A stretch of 64,000 bases of DNA from Takakia lepidozioides (taxonomy: Eukaryota; Streptophyta; Takakiopsida; Takakiales; Takakiaceae), in contig CM060731.1 in the NCBI GenBank assembly GCA_030704615.1, positions 56,028,756-56,092,755 of the forward strand, in the 5' to 3' direction. Position numbers and translations under genes: made by a program. A model generated the notes under the pieces. It made no database searches, was not told the DNA's origin, and worked only from the letters and a program-made list of their open reading frames with translations. Positions 20,228-30,413 of this stretch are shown here, piece after piece (the stretch's first letter is position 1; every line of letters begins with the position of its first letter).

Positions 20228-20575
20228 CTATCCAATGCAATGCGGACATAACCAATCCCCATCAGGAACCATCTCAAGAGGTGGAGTCAAACATCCCATA
20301 TGCCAACCTCTAGAGCATCGATCACACACCAGCATGGTGGCTGCCCCTCTAGCAGACCCACACAACATGCACCTCAAACTTGCAGGTACCACTGCCAGGT
20401 TTGGGTCAACCCTTCCATCAACATTTGGAAGGTGACATGGTGCGCAATTACGCACATGGTCCTTCCAAATCATGCCATCCCGACCCTCTAAGATCAGGAC
20501 TCCTGAGGGCAACACCTCTCGAACCCTCAAAATAGTACGTTCTGCAGTCACATCCAAGGTCGTAGGAGCAGTCTA
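20228..20575 (-). pseudogene. Integrase C-terminal tail with PHD finger, copy B
   Basis: This frame continues integrase after one in-frame TAG (20575-20573). The first 45 residues are the usual post-GPY/F tail (RVREVLPSGVLILEGRDG, then CAPCHLPNVDG). Then comes a complete Cys4-His-Cys3 PHD finger at residues 63-107 of the 109-residue frame: CMLC, VCDRC, GWHMGC, and DWLCPHC with the conserved Trp two before the penultimate Cys. PHD fingers commonly read histone H3 tails, so in this position it could guide integration much as chromodomains do in chromoviruses; that is inference. The frame ends just after the last Cys. Confidence 0.85.
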
Positions 20576-21514
20576 CTGCAGATAAACATAGTCACCAGGG
20601 TTAAATCTCCGAACCCCAGGACGATAGCTCCCACCACGTATGGTAGCATACCTCAACGTATCACGATGTTGTGCAATGGCAAGGTTCTCGAAAGCCATGG
20701 GCATGACTTTCTTGAACAACTCTGCACGTTGATCACATGCACGTGCCCACATGTCCGGATCATCAAGGTTGAGAACTGTAGCAGCTTCTCTATGAATGGA
20801 TGCAGGCAAATCCGGCTCTCGGCCAAAGAGAAGAAAGTATGGTGAGAAGGAGACAAGTGATGCTTGCTTGTTGAACCTGCAGCCCATGGCTAACCAAGGT
20901 AACTGAAGGTCCCAATCTCCTAGGTGTCCCTTCTGCAAGCCATACTTGTGCAAACCCCTCTTCACTGTCTGAACAACCCTCTCTGCCAAGCCATCGGCCT
21001 CAGGATGATCCCGAGAAGTGGTGCGGTGGTCTACCAAGGCTTTGTCACACAACGCCTGAAACTCCCCCAAGAACTCTCTCCCTTGGTCCGTGAGTACCTC
21101 AGCTGGAGCACCGAATCGGCTAAGTACACAATCCAAGAATGCATACACAGCTCCCTCACTAGCCTTATCAGGCAATGGAACCAACTCGATCCACTTGGAA
21201 AAGTGCTCCACCATCACCAACACGTACTTGTTGTGGCGCATGGTCAATGGCAACGGCCCTGCGAAGTCAAGGCTCCACCTGTAGCCCAATCCCATGATCG
21301 GAAGATGATGCAATTGTGGAGTAGGGGCGTTGAATGAAGCACGCACCCTGTCACACACCATGCACCTAGCCACAAATTGTTGCACCTCTGTGTGCATACC
21401 ACGCCACCAATACTGCCCCTGCAGTAGACTATGAGTGCGTCGCACCCCAAAATGCCCCAACTCCTCATGGGCATGCCGCACTAAACCGTGCCCGCTAGGT
21501 TGGGTGAGGCACAA
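20573..21514 (-). CDS. Integrase, copy B
   Basis: The zinc-binding HHCC region is ELGHFGVRRTHSLLQ with CMVCDRV. The catalytic core shows SLDFAGPLPL (first Asp) and VLTDQGREFLGEF (second Asp), and the Glu is in ADGLAERVVQTVKRGL. RFNPGDYVYLQ is the GPY/F-like module. It joins element cDNA to host DNA. The frame overlaps the end of the RT-RNase H frame by 20 bases and is shifted relative to it, either a mutation or a recoding site. It ends with TAG directly before the PHD segment, in frame. Confidence 0.9.
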   Translation of the reverse strand: MCLTQPSGHGLVRHAHEELGHFGVRRTHSLLQGQYWWRGMHTEVQQFVARCMVCDRVRASFNAPTPQLHHLPIMGLGYRWSLDFAGPLPLTMRHNKYVLVMVEHFSKWIELVPLPDKASEGAVYAFLDCVLSRFGAPAEVLTDQGREFLGEFQALCDKALVDHRTTSRDHPEADGLAERVVQTVKRGLHKYGLQKGHLGDWDLQLPWLAMGCRFNKQASLVSFSPYFLLFGREPDLPASIHREAATVLNLDDPDMWARACDQRAELFKKVMPMAFENLAIAQHRDTLRYATIRGGSYRPGVRRFNPGDYVYLQ

Positions 21515-23366
21515 TCCTCACTCGACCATCTTCCCACACTCGGAGCAGGTGTGTCCCCTCCCACTTGAACCTCTTGGCTCGTTGTAGGATCCGATCCCTC
21601 TCCTTGGCAGTCACAGTGGCTGCCGTGTCTCCAGTGCGGAGGTAGTCCAACACAGCTGAATCCTCATGTATATCTTTGGCGCCACCTTGCTCATTGCTGG
21701 CCTCAGGGTCCTCAGACACTTGATCTATAGTCATCCTTGTTGCAGGTCCAACCTGGCCTTCCGCTGCCAAGATACATAGAAATGCAGATGCATGCCATCC
21801 GGGCACCATCTCCTCGTCCGTCTCACCATGCCACCAAGCTCCAGTGTCATCTTGCTGGCTCGTGCATGGATTGCGACTCAACCCATCTGCATCCCGATTG
21901 ACCAAACCCGGTCGATGCACAACCTGAAAGTCATACTCTTGAAGTATGAGTGCCCACCGTGCAAGCTTCCCCGTAAGCTTGTCTGACTCCATCAACCACT
22001 TCAGTGGCTGGTGATCCATGACAAGGGTGAAGAGATTGCCATATAGATAGCACCTGAAGTGTGCCACGGCCCACACTGCAACTAAGCACTCTCCCTCATA
22101 TGAGCTATACTTAGCCTCTGCAGCGTTGTTCGAGCGACTAACATAAGCCACTACGAACTCTCTTCCCTCATCATCCACCTGTGTGAGCACCGCTCCAAGC
22201 CCCAGCATGCTCCAATCTGTATGCAGCTGAAAAGGACGCCCCCTGTTAGGTCGTCTCAAGATGGGCGCCGAGGTCAACCTCGCCTTGAGCTCTTGGAAAG
22301 CTCGTTCTTGCTCATCTTCCCACTGCCACTCCTGGTCCACCTTGGTAAGCTTGGTTAGAGCCTTTGCAATGGCACTAAATCCCTTGACAAACCGTCTATA
22401 ATAGTTTGCCAACCCCATGAAAGCTCGAACTTGGCTCACATCCGTGGGGCGTGGAATCTGTGCAATGGCCTCTACCTTAATCTGCTGTACCCCCAATCCT
22501 CCAGGATATATCATGTGACCCAGATACTCAATCTGGTTGTGGAAAAACTTGCACTTCCCCGGATGTAACTTCAATCCGTGCGCCCTCAAGCGCTCCAATA
22601 CCACCTGAAGGTGTCTCTCATGCTCCTCCACCGTAGCACTAAAGATGATGATGTCATTTATGTAGCACCGGTCAAACTCCACCCCTGCTAGAATCCTGTC
22701 CATGACTCTCTGAAACTCTGCAGGAGCGTTCTTAAGCCCAAATGGTAAGAACCGCCACTGATATAGGCAATCCTTCCCGTGCTCATTGATCCCCCAGAAT
22801 GCCGTCTTCTGCTTATCCGCCGCTTTGATCGGCAACTGGTGATATCCGGATCGTAAATCCAAAGTGCTAAAGACCTTGGCATGCCCAATGGCATCAAAGA
22901 TCTCCTCAGGTGTTGGCATGGCATATCTATCGGACTTAGTCTGACGATTTACAGGCCGGTAATCACCGCACATACGTCTCTCTGTCCAATTGCCATAGAC
23001 ATCCTTCTTGGCTGGCATCACTATGGCTGAAGCATACTCTCCACCAGATAGCTCCACCAAACCAGCCTCCCAGAGGACCTGAGTCCTCATCTGAATCAAG
23101 GACCTCTCCATGTCACTGTATCTATAGGGTCTCCAAAAGATTGGCGTGTCAATGGCCAATTCAATACGAATCTCTTGACCCTTCAGTGCTCCCAAGTCCT
23201 TCAAACTGAAGGCAAAGCAGTTCCTGTAAGCCCTCAAGAACCGCCGTATACGTCGTCTCTCTCCTCCGGTGACTATGGGTCCAACATCAGGCTCCCAGTT
23301 GTTCTCCGTGACTGCAACCTTGAGTCCAGCAGGCTTAGAGGTAGAAGACGCGTCCCGTGGTTGCTA
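21495..23366 (-). CDS. Reverse transcriptase - RNase H, copy B
   Basis: Readable from just after the TAG at 23366. RT motifs: MPAKKDVYGNWTERRMCGDY, KVFSTLDLRSGYHQL, FLPFGLKNAPAEFQRVMDRI and the catalytic box as YINDIIIFS, where copy A has YIDD. IEYLGHMI and the connection FMGLANYYRRFVKGFS follow. RNase H shows FQLHTDWSMLGLGAVL, YSSYEGECLVAVWAV and LVMDHQPLKWL, then a tail before integrase. The Asp-to-Asn change in the catalytic pair should abolish polymerase activity, so this copy is unlikely to be autonomous. Confidence 0.9.
23358..23366 (-). promoter_or_regulatory. Candidate readthrough stop, TAG-CAA-CCA
   Basis: TAG at 23366-23364 is followed by CAACCA and then an open frame of 43 codons into the RT frame, reading QPRDASSTSKPAG. 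The position is homologous to the TAA-CAA-CCA of copy A. The stop differs but the context is kept. Confidence 0.5.
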
Positions 23367-23594
23367 TGCTGCAACCTCTTGAGTAGTGACCACTGCCTCC
23401 TCTCTCAGTGATAATGTCCCATCCTGCCCCATCATCCCATCCTTGAGGACCTCCTCAACCCGAGAAAAATCCCCAACCTCATCCATCACCGCCGCCTTGG
23501 CTGCCAACTCCTTCTAAACCTCGAGCACCTCCCACGTGTGCCACGGATGCAGCCTGCACCTCGTGGTCCTCACCTGCTCGCCCCCACTCGCTGC

Positions 23595-24986
23595 CTATAC
23601 CGTCTCGGTAGGCAGGGAGACCATGAAGGGAAGTGTACTAAGTACTCTGTGCTGCTCAGCCATAGCCAAGCTGATAATCCAGGTCAAGCAATTGAGATCC
23701 ATTGCTTGCCCCAACACCTGATGACGTGATGCCTCAGAAAGATGTGGCACCGCCGTGGTACCAGTGGTAAAACCCATCGCCCGCTCGCGCTCGTCAGCAT
23801 TGGGCTCCACTAATTGTTGCAACTGGCTATCCCACAAGAGACTAGGTCCCCCATCCCGAAAAGCATGGGATCCTGGGAAGCTGAGCAGTGTAGATAATGC
23901 TGCTCGTGGTTGACCCACCCCGTTGACCACTGCCAAAGACGAACGGTCATCGTGTCTCACACGTTGAGACTGCCTCCCTGTGTCCAAAATGCTATCCACT
24001 GTGAGGTGTGCTGGCCGCTGCACCCCATCAAATGCACGTTTGAGCAGTGCGGGTGGCATCAAGTTAGTCCACCATAGCCGTGGACGATGAGTCCGTGACC
24101 CCACTGCAGCTGCATCCAGCAACACTGCTGACCCAAGCCACGACCGGACTTGATGCACACTGGCCATCACCCTGGCCCGAGAATCGCCCATCAGTGGCAC
24201 ATTCTCCAAGATGTATGCTGGAGATACAGCTTGATGAAGCTGCAAGTGGCGCAAAACCCGCACCATCTCCCAAAACAGACCCATCCTCGTGTCTCGCATT
24301 CCATTGCCATGCCGGGCTGATGAATGCCCTTGGCAGGGCCAACCTGCCACTACCAGATCAATGGAGCCAACCTGCTCCAAATCATGCGCCCCCAACAACG
24401 AAATGTTTGCTGGCAAGGCTTGTTGGTATCCACGAACTGTAGACACTGGCAACAAATTAAGGTACTGCTGTACCAACTGAACAACATGGCGCAGTGAGAC
24501 GCGTCGTGCAGTCTCATCCCTCTCCACATACAAGTAACGTCGAACTCGTACACCTGCCTGCAGCACTGCAGCCAATCCAGTGCTGATCCCGCCAAACAAG
24601 TCCAGAAGGCATATGCCTTCATCCGGGCACTGCCACACAAGAGGTGTGGTGTCCAATGGCGACAACTGAGGTGGTCCTGGTGCAATCCCCGCACTCTCCT
24701 CTTCTCCTGACGGTACGAAGGCCTCTACCCAGGCTTGTTGCACCCGTTCATCAGCAGCTTGCTGCAAATCCTTGCTCGTACCCCACAATGGAGTGTGAGC
24801 AACCATGGCAGACAACTCCGCCGTACCATGCATGTCATCCTGCTCTGCTGGAGGTGGCACATCCTTTGCATGGGCATTGCCTTCCAGCAACTCTCCAGGC
24901 CAACTAACTGCAGCTATAAAGGCGGCTAGTGTTGGCATTTTGCCCCGCTGGGCAGCCGCAATACCCCCAATGAATGTCACCATCAA
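23595..24986 (-). pseudogene. C5 cytosine DNA methyltransferase, copy B
   Basis: All catalytic motifs are intact over 463 codons: DLFGGISTGLAAVLQ, YVERDE, GWPCQGHSS with the catalytic Cys, ENVPLMGD, RTHRPRLWWTNL and VLGQAMDLNCLTW. The domain itself is therefore uninterrupted. Damage lies outside it. The N-terminal link to protease is frameshifted near 24986, where CATCAAGGCCTGTAG occurs twice. The linker toward RT has two nonsense codons relative to copy A, both CAG to TAG (at 23597 and at about 23513). The MTase could still be functional if expressed in trans; that is inference. Confidence 0.85.
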
Positions 24987-26082
24987 GGCCTGTAGCTGTG
25001 CACGACGACCATCCCCTGACTGCCATCAAGGCCTGTAGGATGCTGACTCCTCCCGAAAGTCCAGGGTGAAGCCCATGGGATATAACACTGCCCCCCACGA
25101 GGACATCGTAAGAGACCGCGTCTGTCACAATGGCCTTGGCTCGCATCACTGAGCCATCTATAGGATGATCCGGCTGCAGCCTAATGACCAACTCACGCCG
25201 TGTCATGCCCCGAGCCTGCTCTGATTCTCCCAGAGATGTCTGTATCTGGAAAGGACAATGCTCCATATCCGCCTCCATGAGGCCCAAACCTGCAATAGCA
25301 GCTCTGCCCAACATCAGTGGCTGAGCTTCCTCCGAGTCCAACAAGACCCGCAGTGGCCGGTACTTCTTACCTGCCGGTCCACTCAAAGAGAAAATGCCAT
25401 CCTGGTTGTCTAACAAAACAACTCCAAGAGTCACCATGGCGCGCTCAAAGGCTGGCCTAGCAGGCAGCTCCGTCAACCTGGCAACTGCAGCTTTCCATGG
25501 CGCAGCCGTGGCAGTCTTGACCCTCAAATTCGAGGATCCCTCTGCCACTACACCTTCCAGTAACTCCGCAGAAGATGAAGTGACCTCCCCACTCTCACAG
25601 AGTGTTGCTGCTAGTCTGAACACTGCAGCTGGTCTTACCCCCGGCGTCGCAATCATGGTTGCCGAGACCAGTGGGGCTTGACACACAGAGGTGGCTGCCC
25701 CCAATAACACACCGGCTGCACTAGCCTTGGTAGCAGGTGTCAGTGATGCACGTGTAGCTCTCCCCAATGGCATAGTAACCTCCACCTCGGTAACAGTCGA
25801 GCGAGAGCTAGATGCCATGGATGGCGTCGACACTGTCTCCGCCAATGTGAATGACTGAGGGAGCCTCGCCTGACGGCTTGCCTCCCCACGCTGTGGATCC
25901 AATTCCACCTCTGCACCTCGTGGCTCAGGAACCGTGCTGCTTCCTCGAGTCACGGCTGCAGCGATCCACCCTGCTCTATTGTGCTGCTCCGCACCTGAAT
26001 CCCATGCTCCCATATCTCCTCCCTCAGGAGCAGGAGGTGGACCATCCCGCCTGGGAGCCGGTACCACCTGAGCTGTAGCCAT
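24904..26082 (-). pseudogene. Retropepsin region, copy B
   Basis: A Pro/Ala/Thr-rich N-terminal half leads to the protease fold (LLDNQDGIFSLSGPAGKKY). The active-site box reads LLDSEEAQPLMLG, where copy A has LLDSGAQPLMLG, so the conserved Gly of DSG is replaced and cleavage activity is doubtful. It ends in a frameshift into the MTase frame, which it overlaps by about 80 bases. Confidence 0.8.
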
Positions 26083-26094
26083 GGCAGGGAGCCT

Positions 26095-27550
26095 CTACTC
26101 TAGCTGCTGAAGCTGGTTGGCCATGCCTTGGTCAACACCCCGACCTTTGCGTCCTTGGCCATGTTGAGCTTGCCCTTGGCCTGCACCTCGTGCCCGGCCA
26201 CCTCGTCCTCTCTGGGCTGGTCCACCTCGCCCCCGGCCACCATTGTTCCCTTGGAACTGGCCTGGGCGCAACTCAGGATGCAAGTCATAACACTGGGCAT
26301 CTCCATGCCCATACTTGCCACAATGCCCACACTGCAACTGTGCAGGCTGTGCTTGTGCCGACCTTTTGCCACTCTCTAGGCAATCTCTCTTGACATGGGG
26401 TCATCCACATGTCCAACATATCACCCCTGGTTGTTGTTGGCTTGCAAACTGGCCTCTGCACCTGAGGTCCCCTGTAAGCTCCATGAAATTTGGGTTGGGA
26501 AACCTTGCCCCCCTGACCACGCTATTGGGCAGTCCCTTGTGCCTGTGGGCTGGCAGCTGCGCCTCGTGCAGGCATGTCTTTGCCAAATCCAATGGTAACA
26601 ACTCGTTCCTCCACCATGTTGAGCTCAATCCGCTCAGCCAGCAGAAACACATCTACTAATGTGGGTTGGGATGCTTGTAACAGGGTTGCATCCTGCACCC
26701 TTCTCCTGAGCTCCTTGTCCAAAATTCCATACCAGAACTGGATTGCCTGAGCTTCAGTAACCCCTTGGGTCACACTTATCAAGCGCCTCATACGAGTGTA
26801 CGCCTCTCGCAGGCTCTCACTGGGTTTGCACTGGAAGTCTTGCAAACTTCGTAGCTTCTCTGTCCGTACACCTTGATAGTTCCTCCGCAACTCCTGGAAG
26901 AACTCCACCACCAGGCTGAATGTAGGCACATGTGTTGTAGTTGTGGGATGATGAGTAGTAGGACCGTCTGCAGAAGTACCGGCACTACTTGTTCCACTAC
27001 TAGTGCTAGCCGTGGGAGGTATTGGTGCTGATGCCGGTACTGGCCGTGTTGTTCCTCGAGTAATGGAGACGTAGTCAGGTGACCAATATATCCTCCACTC
27101 TTCAATTTTTGCTTCATGTCCTCGCCTGAACTCGTGGTAATCGTCCATAGGCGGGCCTTCCAAATGCTGGAACAATCCCTTCCACGCCATGAATGGGGTG
27201 AACAGCTGTGGATTGCGCATTTGCTGCAAATCACACCAGCTGTCGAACTCCTGGATAAAATCATCCAGCTCGATTGTGCCCACAGCTCCAGAGTACCTAC
27301 GAGGCCCCTTGGTAGCTCTATACATCTCCTCCATGTCGTCCCACAACAATGGCGAAGAAAACTGCACACTTGTTGATGAAGCCTCCAAGTCTGTGTCAGA
27401 CTCTGCAGTAGTTGAGGGTGGAGGTGAAGGTGGTCTGAACCGAATACCTCGTCTTGTGAACCCACTCTCACTGTTACTGCCTGTAGGCGTACTCCCCTCA
27501 AAACCCTTGGGTAACTCCGTGATGACACTCACAATGTGCACCTCCCCCAC
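26095..27550 (-). pseudogene. Gag with CCHC zinc knuckles, copy B
   Basis: The 342-codon part (27550-26522) opens with a Ser/Thr-rich N terminus, then TIELDDFIQEFDSWCDLQQM, FMAWKGLFQHLEGPP, ESLREAYTRMRRL, AIQFWYGILDKELRRR and LNMVEERVV. After a shift, a first knuckle CWTCG.. (about 26410) and a second CGHCGKYGHGDAQCY (about 26330) are followed by an RG-rich tail and QLQQLE heptads. It forms the particle and binds RNA. Unlike copy A, its N terminus is colinear with the element. Confidence 0.85.
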
Positions 27551-28068
27551 GTGACACTATAAGTACTAGTACTAATTCTAATAGTAACACGGGTGGGCAC
27601 CTGTTGCAGTTTAAGGGTCATATCCCAGTGGCTCAGGGCACCTGCACTTGCATCCACCGCAAGAACTCCTATGGTTGGCTGGTCATCAACCCAGTCTCAC
27701 CATAGAAGAAACACTGGTGGTCTTGCTGGTCATCACTCCAGCCTCACCACCGACAACATACTCTAGGATTGACCGGTGATTAAATCCGGCCTAATCCCTA
27801 TGAAACCAAGCGCCCACAAAAAACCAACATGGCGCACAGTCAAGCATGCAGGTGTTGGGGGGATCCAAACACAAGAAATCAAAACATCAACACCCCCACA
27901 CCAAAATCCATCTGCAATGCTGATCCTGCAGAATATCCCAGCCCAAAACCCCGGACTGACTGGCCTCCACCAAGAGAGGCTTTGGCAACTACAAGTACAA
28001 AGTAATGAAAATAGTAAAGAGAGGGAGAGGAAGAATAGAAGCCCGACCAAGCAAGATCTAATCCTGAT
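27551..28068. other. Expected 5' leader/LTR zone of copy B, not resolved
   Basis: The right-hand LTR and primer-binding site of copy B should lie here. I see CTGGTCATCA..CAGTCTCACCA-type imperfect direct repeats (27680-27760) but no match to the left-end sequence and no convincing PBS. Confidence 0.35.
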
Positions 28069-28692
28069 CTATGCTATCAACTGCCAGACTTCTCTCAAAG
28101 TGCCTCGCTCTGCATGATGGTAAGGTGTAGGAGGTATATCTATGTCCAGAAACCTGCCACTAACCTTGTCCCAAGCTACAGTAGCTCGCTCTAACCAACC
28201 CTCCTCCTCTTTCTGCCAGGTAGAGACAAAGCAATACTCCCCTATCTTCCGCTCACTGAACACTAAAGAAAATAAAGGTAGGGTTTGACAGTCTCTCAAC
28301 TTGAAAGCTTTGAGACGGTTGCGGGTGTCCTCATTGCGAATGACTACATCTCCTTCAAGCAGAACAAACTTGTCATTGCTAATGAACCCCCGCTCGTGGT
28401 TGCCTTGTGCAGAGCGTGTCCGGCTGCAACCATGTCTGATTGCACAAACTTGTGTAGCTCCTGCTCCTCTGCTCCAGTACACCACGGCCTTGTGGCTGAA
28501 CACCTTGGTCCCCGGGGCTGTCTTTGGCTGTGTTCCAAGCCTAGCTTTCACCCACTTTGGTATTTCACCTACAGCTGCAGAACTGCTGGCTCCAACAAAG
28601 TTCTGACTGTCCAAAGCAATATTGAGGCCCTCAACGCCAACTACATCAGTTTGTTGTCTACTGCTAATGCCTGACTCCCAGTATGCAATCAA
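28069..28692 (-). CDS. Unidentified 207-residue ORF
   Basis: I do not recognise a family. The frame is long for this region, has balanced composition, and includes FISNDKFVLLEGDVVIRN, FSERKIGEYCFVSTWQKEE and VSGRFLDIDIPPTPYHH. No signal peptide or membrane segment is evident. It lies about 520 bp upstream of copy B gag on the same strand, so it could be an element-borne 5' ORF, a host exon or chance. Confidence 0.35.
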   Translation of the reverse strand: MIAYWESGISSRQQTDVVGVEGLNIALDSQNFVGASSSAAVGEIPKWVKARLGTQPKTAPGTKVFSHKAVVYWSRGAGATQVCAIRHGCSRTRSAQGNHERGFISNDKFVLLEGDVVIRNEDTRNRLKAFKLRDCQTLPLFSLVFSERKIGEYCFVSTWQKEEEGWLERATVAWDKVSGRFLDIDIPPTPYHHAERGTLREVWQLIA

Positions 28693-29343
28693 CTCGTCAA
28701 CTGTTCTCCACTCAAATCAGTCTGAGTTCCTTGGGAAACATAAATCTTGTCCCTTTGTATGCACAGGCTAAGAGAAGAGACCTGCCCTTCAATTACGTCC
28801 TCATTTCCCCCAGCCATACAAGGAGGACATCCACAGATTTGTCTCTCATGTAGACCACAACAGGTTCTAGAAACAGAATTGTGGATCTTTCATAGCACAC
28901 TCACACTCACACTCAAAAAATTCCATAGATTTTTAGCAGAGTCCAAAAAACTAAAACCATAGGTAGATTTCCCCATTCTGTAAGTCCCTGCGCAAGTTTT
29001 GGGTCAAACGGCCTTGGTAGGCCAAAGTTATGGCCAAACATGCTCTATCTAATTTAAATTAGATCAAAGAACGATTTTCTTTTAATTTTTCACACCCAAA
29101 ACGTTCTCGCCATTAAAAACTGTTCCCACGTTTTTGCGATTCACTGCAGGTTCCCATCACGTTCAAAATACCGTGCCCTGTGAGTGCCCGAAATGGTGGA
29201 ATTGAAGTCTACCAACAGAGGTTGCTGTGCAGGGATCCTCCTTCGCAGGCACACGCTTGGCAGCTGCTGCACGTCCTGCATCCCGGGTCTGCCATGCCTC
29301 TGGCGTCGGGGCTGCTCTTTCACTCTCCAGCGGCTCGCTCCAG

Positions 29344-29449
29344 AAAAGGGATGGACCCTAAGTTCTTGAGGAATCAGAGATATGCCAAGAAACATAATCG
29401 TGTGGGCGGCGACAACAGTGAAGTTGATGCTGCTGAAGAAATGGAATGA
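29344..29449 (+). pseudogene. Ribosomal protein eL29 C-terminal exon or fragment
   Basis: The frame reads RKGMDPKFLRNQRYAKKHN, the highly conserved core of eukaryotic 60S protein eL29 (RPL29), then an acidic tail ending EEME and TGA at 29447-29449. It is preceded by CTCCAG, a plausible 3' splice site. The N-terminal half (the MAKSKNHTAHN region) was not found upstream, so this is either a terminal exon with the first exon far away or a captured fragment. It sits about 190 bp before the TAR gene. Confidence 0.75.
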
Positions 29450-29635
29450 GAGATGTGTAGATGGAGCAATCGATGAGTGCCCAGGTTGCAGCGGGAGTCT
29501 CCTGCTTGTCTTTATGCAAGGTGGGGCACTGATGAAGGTCTATAGCTACGCTTTAAAACATTTTCGATCTGCACTCCATCAGGCTCCTTGTTGGCAATCG
29601 AGGTATTGGTTGCGGCCTATGTAGGTCAGATGCTG

Positions 29636-30413
29636 TCAAGAGGGCCTTTGAGTTGTTGCAAGTGTCCACTTGTGAAGGATCCTCAATGCGCTCAACTCAT
29701 TCCTGATTGCGTTCTTCACCTCTTTCATGGGGATCCTACCATGTTCGAGTCCTACTGGCTGGCCCAGCCCCAGGCAACCACTGTAATCCTAGCGTGGCAA
29801 GGCATGAGCTATTTTGCTCACAAGCACAACGCCTTCCTGTTTGTGGACCACCATTTGGACCAGACAATCCGTGCCTTTCACAGCTTTGTTGAGAATGTTG
29901 TCGCCGAGAGCCGCTACATTGTACTTGGAACTGGCTCGACACACTTGTTCCAAGCTTCAATTTACGCCCTATCCTCGCCCCAGTCGTCCACTCCAACGAG
30001 CATCATCTCGGCTACCCCTTATTATTCGCCGTATCCAGACTTGACAGACTTCCTCAAATCCGGGGTATTCAAATGGGCAGGAGATGCACACCAGTTTCAA
30101 CAGAACTCTTCACAAGATGCTTACATTGAGATAGTGACATCACCCAATAATCCAGATGGAACCATCCGGCATGCTGTGGTCAATGGCAGTGGATCAACAG
30201 CTCATGATCTCGCCTACTACTGGCCACACTACACTCCAATCACCTCCGCTGCTGACTTTCCCGTGATGCTCTTCACTTTCTCCAAAATCACAGGCCATGC
30301 TAGCACTCAACTCGGTTGGGCGGTTGTGGAAGACGAGCGCGTTGCCATCAAATGGCGGAGTTTGTTCGATTGAACACACTTGGTGTATCCCAGGATGCAC
30401 AAGCCCGGGCAAC
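29636..30413 (+). pseudogene. Tryptophan aminotransferase-related (TAR/alliinase family) gene, 5' part
   Basis: It starts with the end of an alliinase EGF-like domain (CCKCPLVKDPQCAQLIPDC), then HGDPTMFESYWL and the PLP-dependent aminotransferase core: AWQGMSYF, TIRAFHSFVENVV, YIVLGTGSTHLFQA and SATPYYSPYPD. Next come EIVTSPNNPDGTIR (substrate/PLP-binding NNPDG), AYYWPHYTPI and FTFSKITGHASTQLGW, with the Schiff-base Lys in SKITGH. TAA1/TAR enzymes convert L-tryptophan to indole-3-pyruvate in auxin synthesis. At about 30350 one A is missing from an A run, shifting MAEFVRLNTLGVSQDAQARAT out of frame. The gene is then interrupted at 30413 by a 12.3-kb element and resumes at 42704. The upstream start and exons are not visible. 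Confidence 0.85.
30409..30413. repeat. Target-site duplication GCAAC, left
   Basis: GCAAC immediately precedes the 5' LTR TGTTAGAGG; the identical GCAAC follows the 3' LTR at 42704-42708. Joining the flanks restores the TAR reading through Ala-Thr. Confidence 0.9.

Larger units (their letters stand above)
19883..27550 (-). mobile_element. Ty3/gypsy element with DNA methyltransferase and PHD finger, copy B
   Basis: On the minus strand the order is Gag (two CCHC knuckles), protease, C5-MTase, in-frame TAG, RT-RNase H, integrase, PHD finger, polypurine tract and 3' LTR-like end. It is the fuller reference for the family. Damage: a frameshift between protease and MTase, two CAG-to-TAG stops after the MTase, RT YIDD changed to YIND, a frameshift before integrase, and a TAG before the PHD segment. 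The 5' end right of 27550 could not be defined: no second copy of the left-end sequence was found. Confidence 0.85.
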
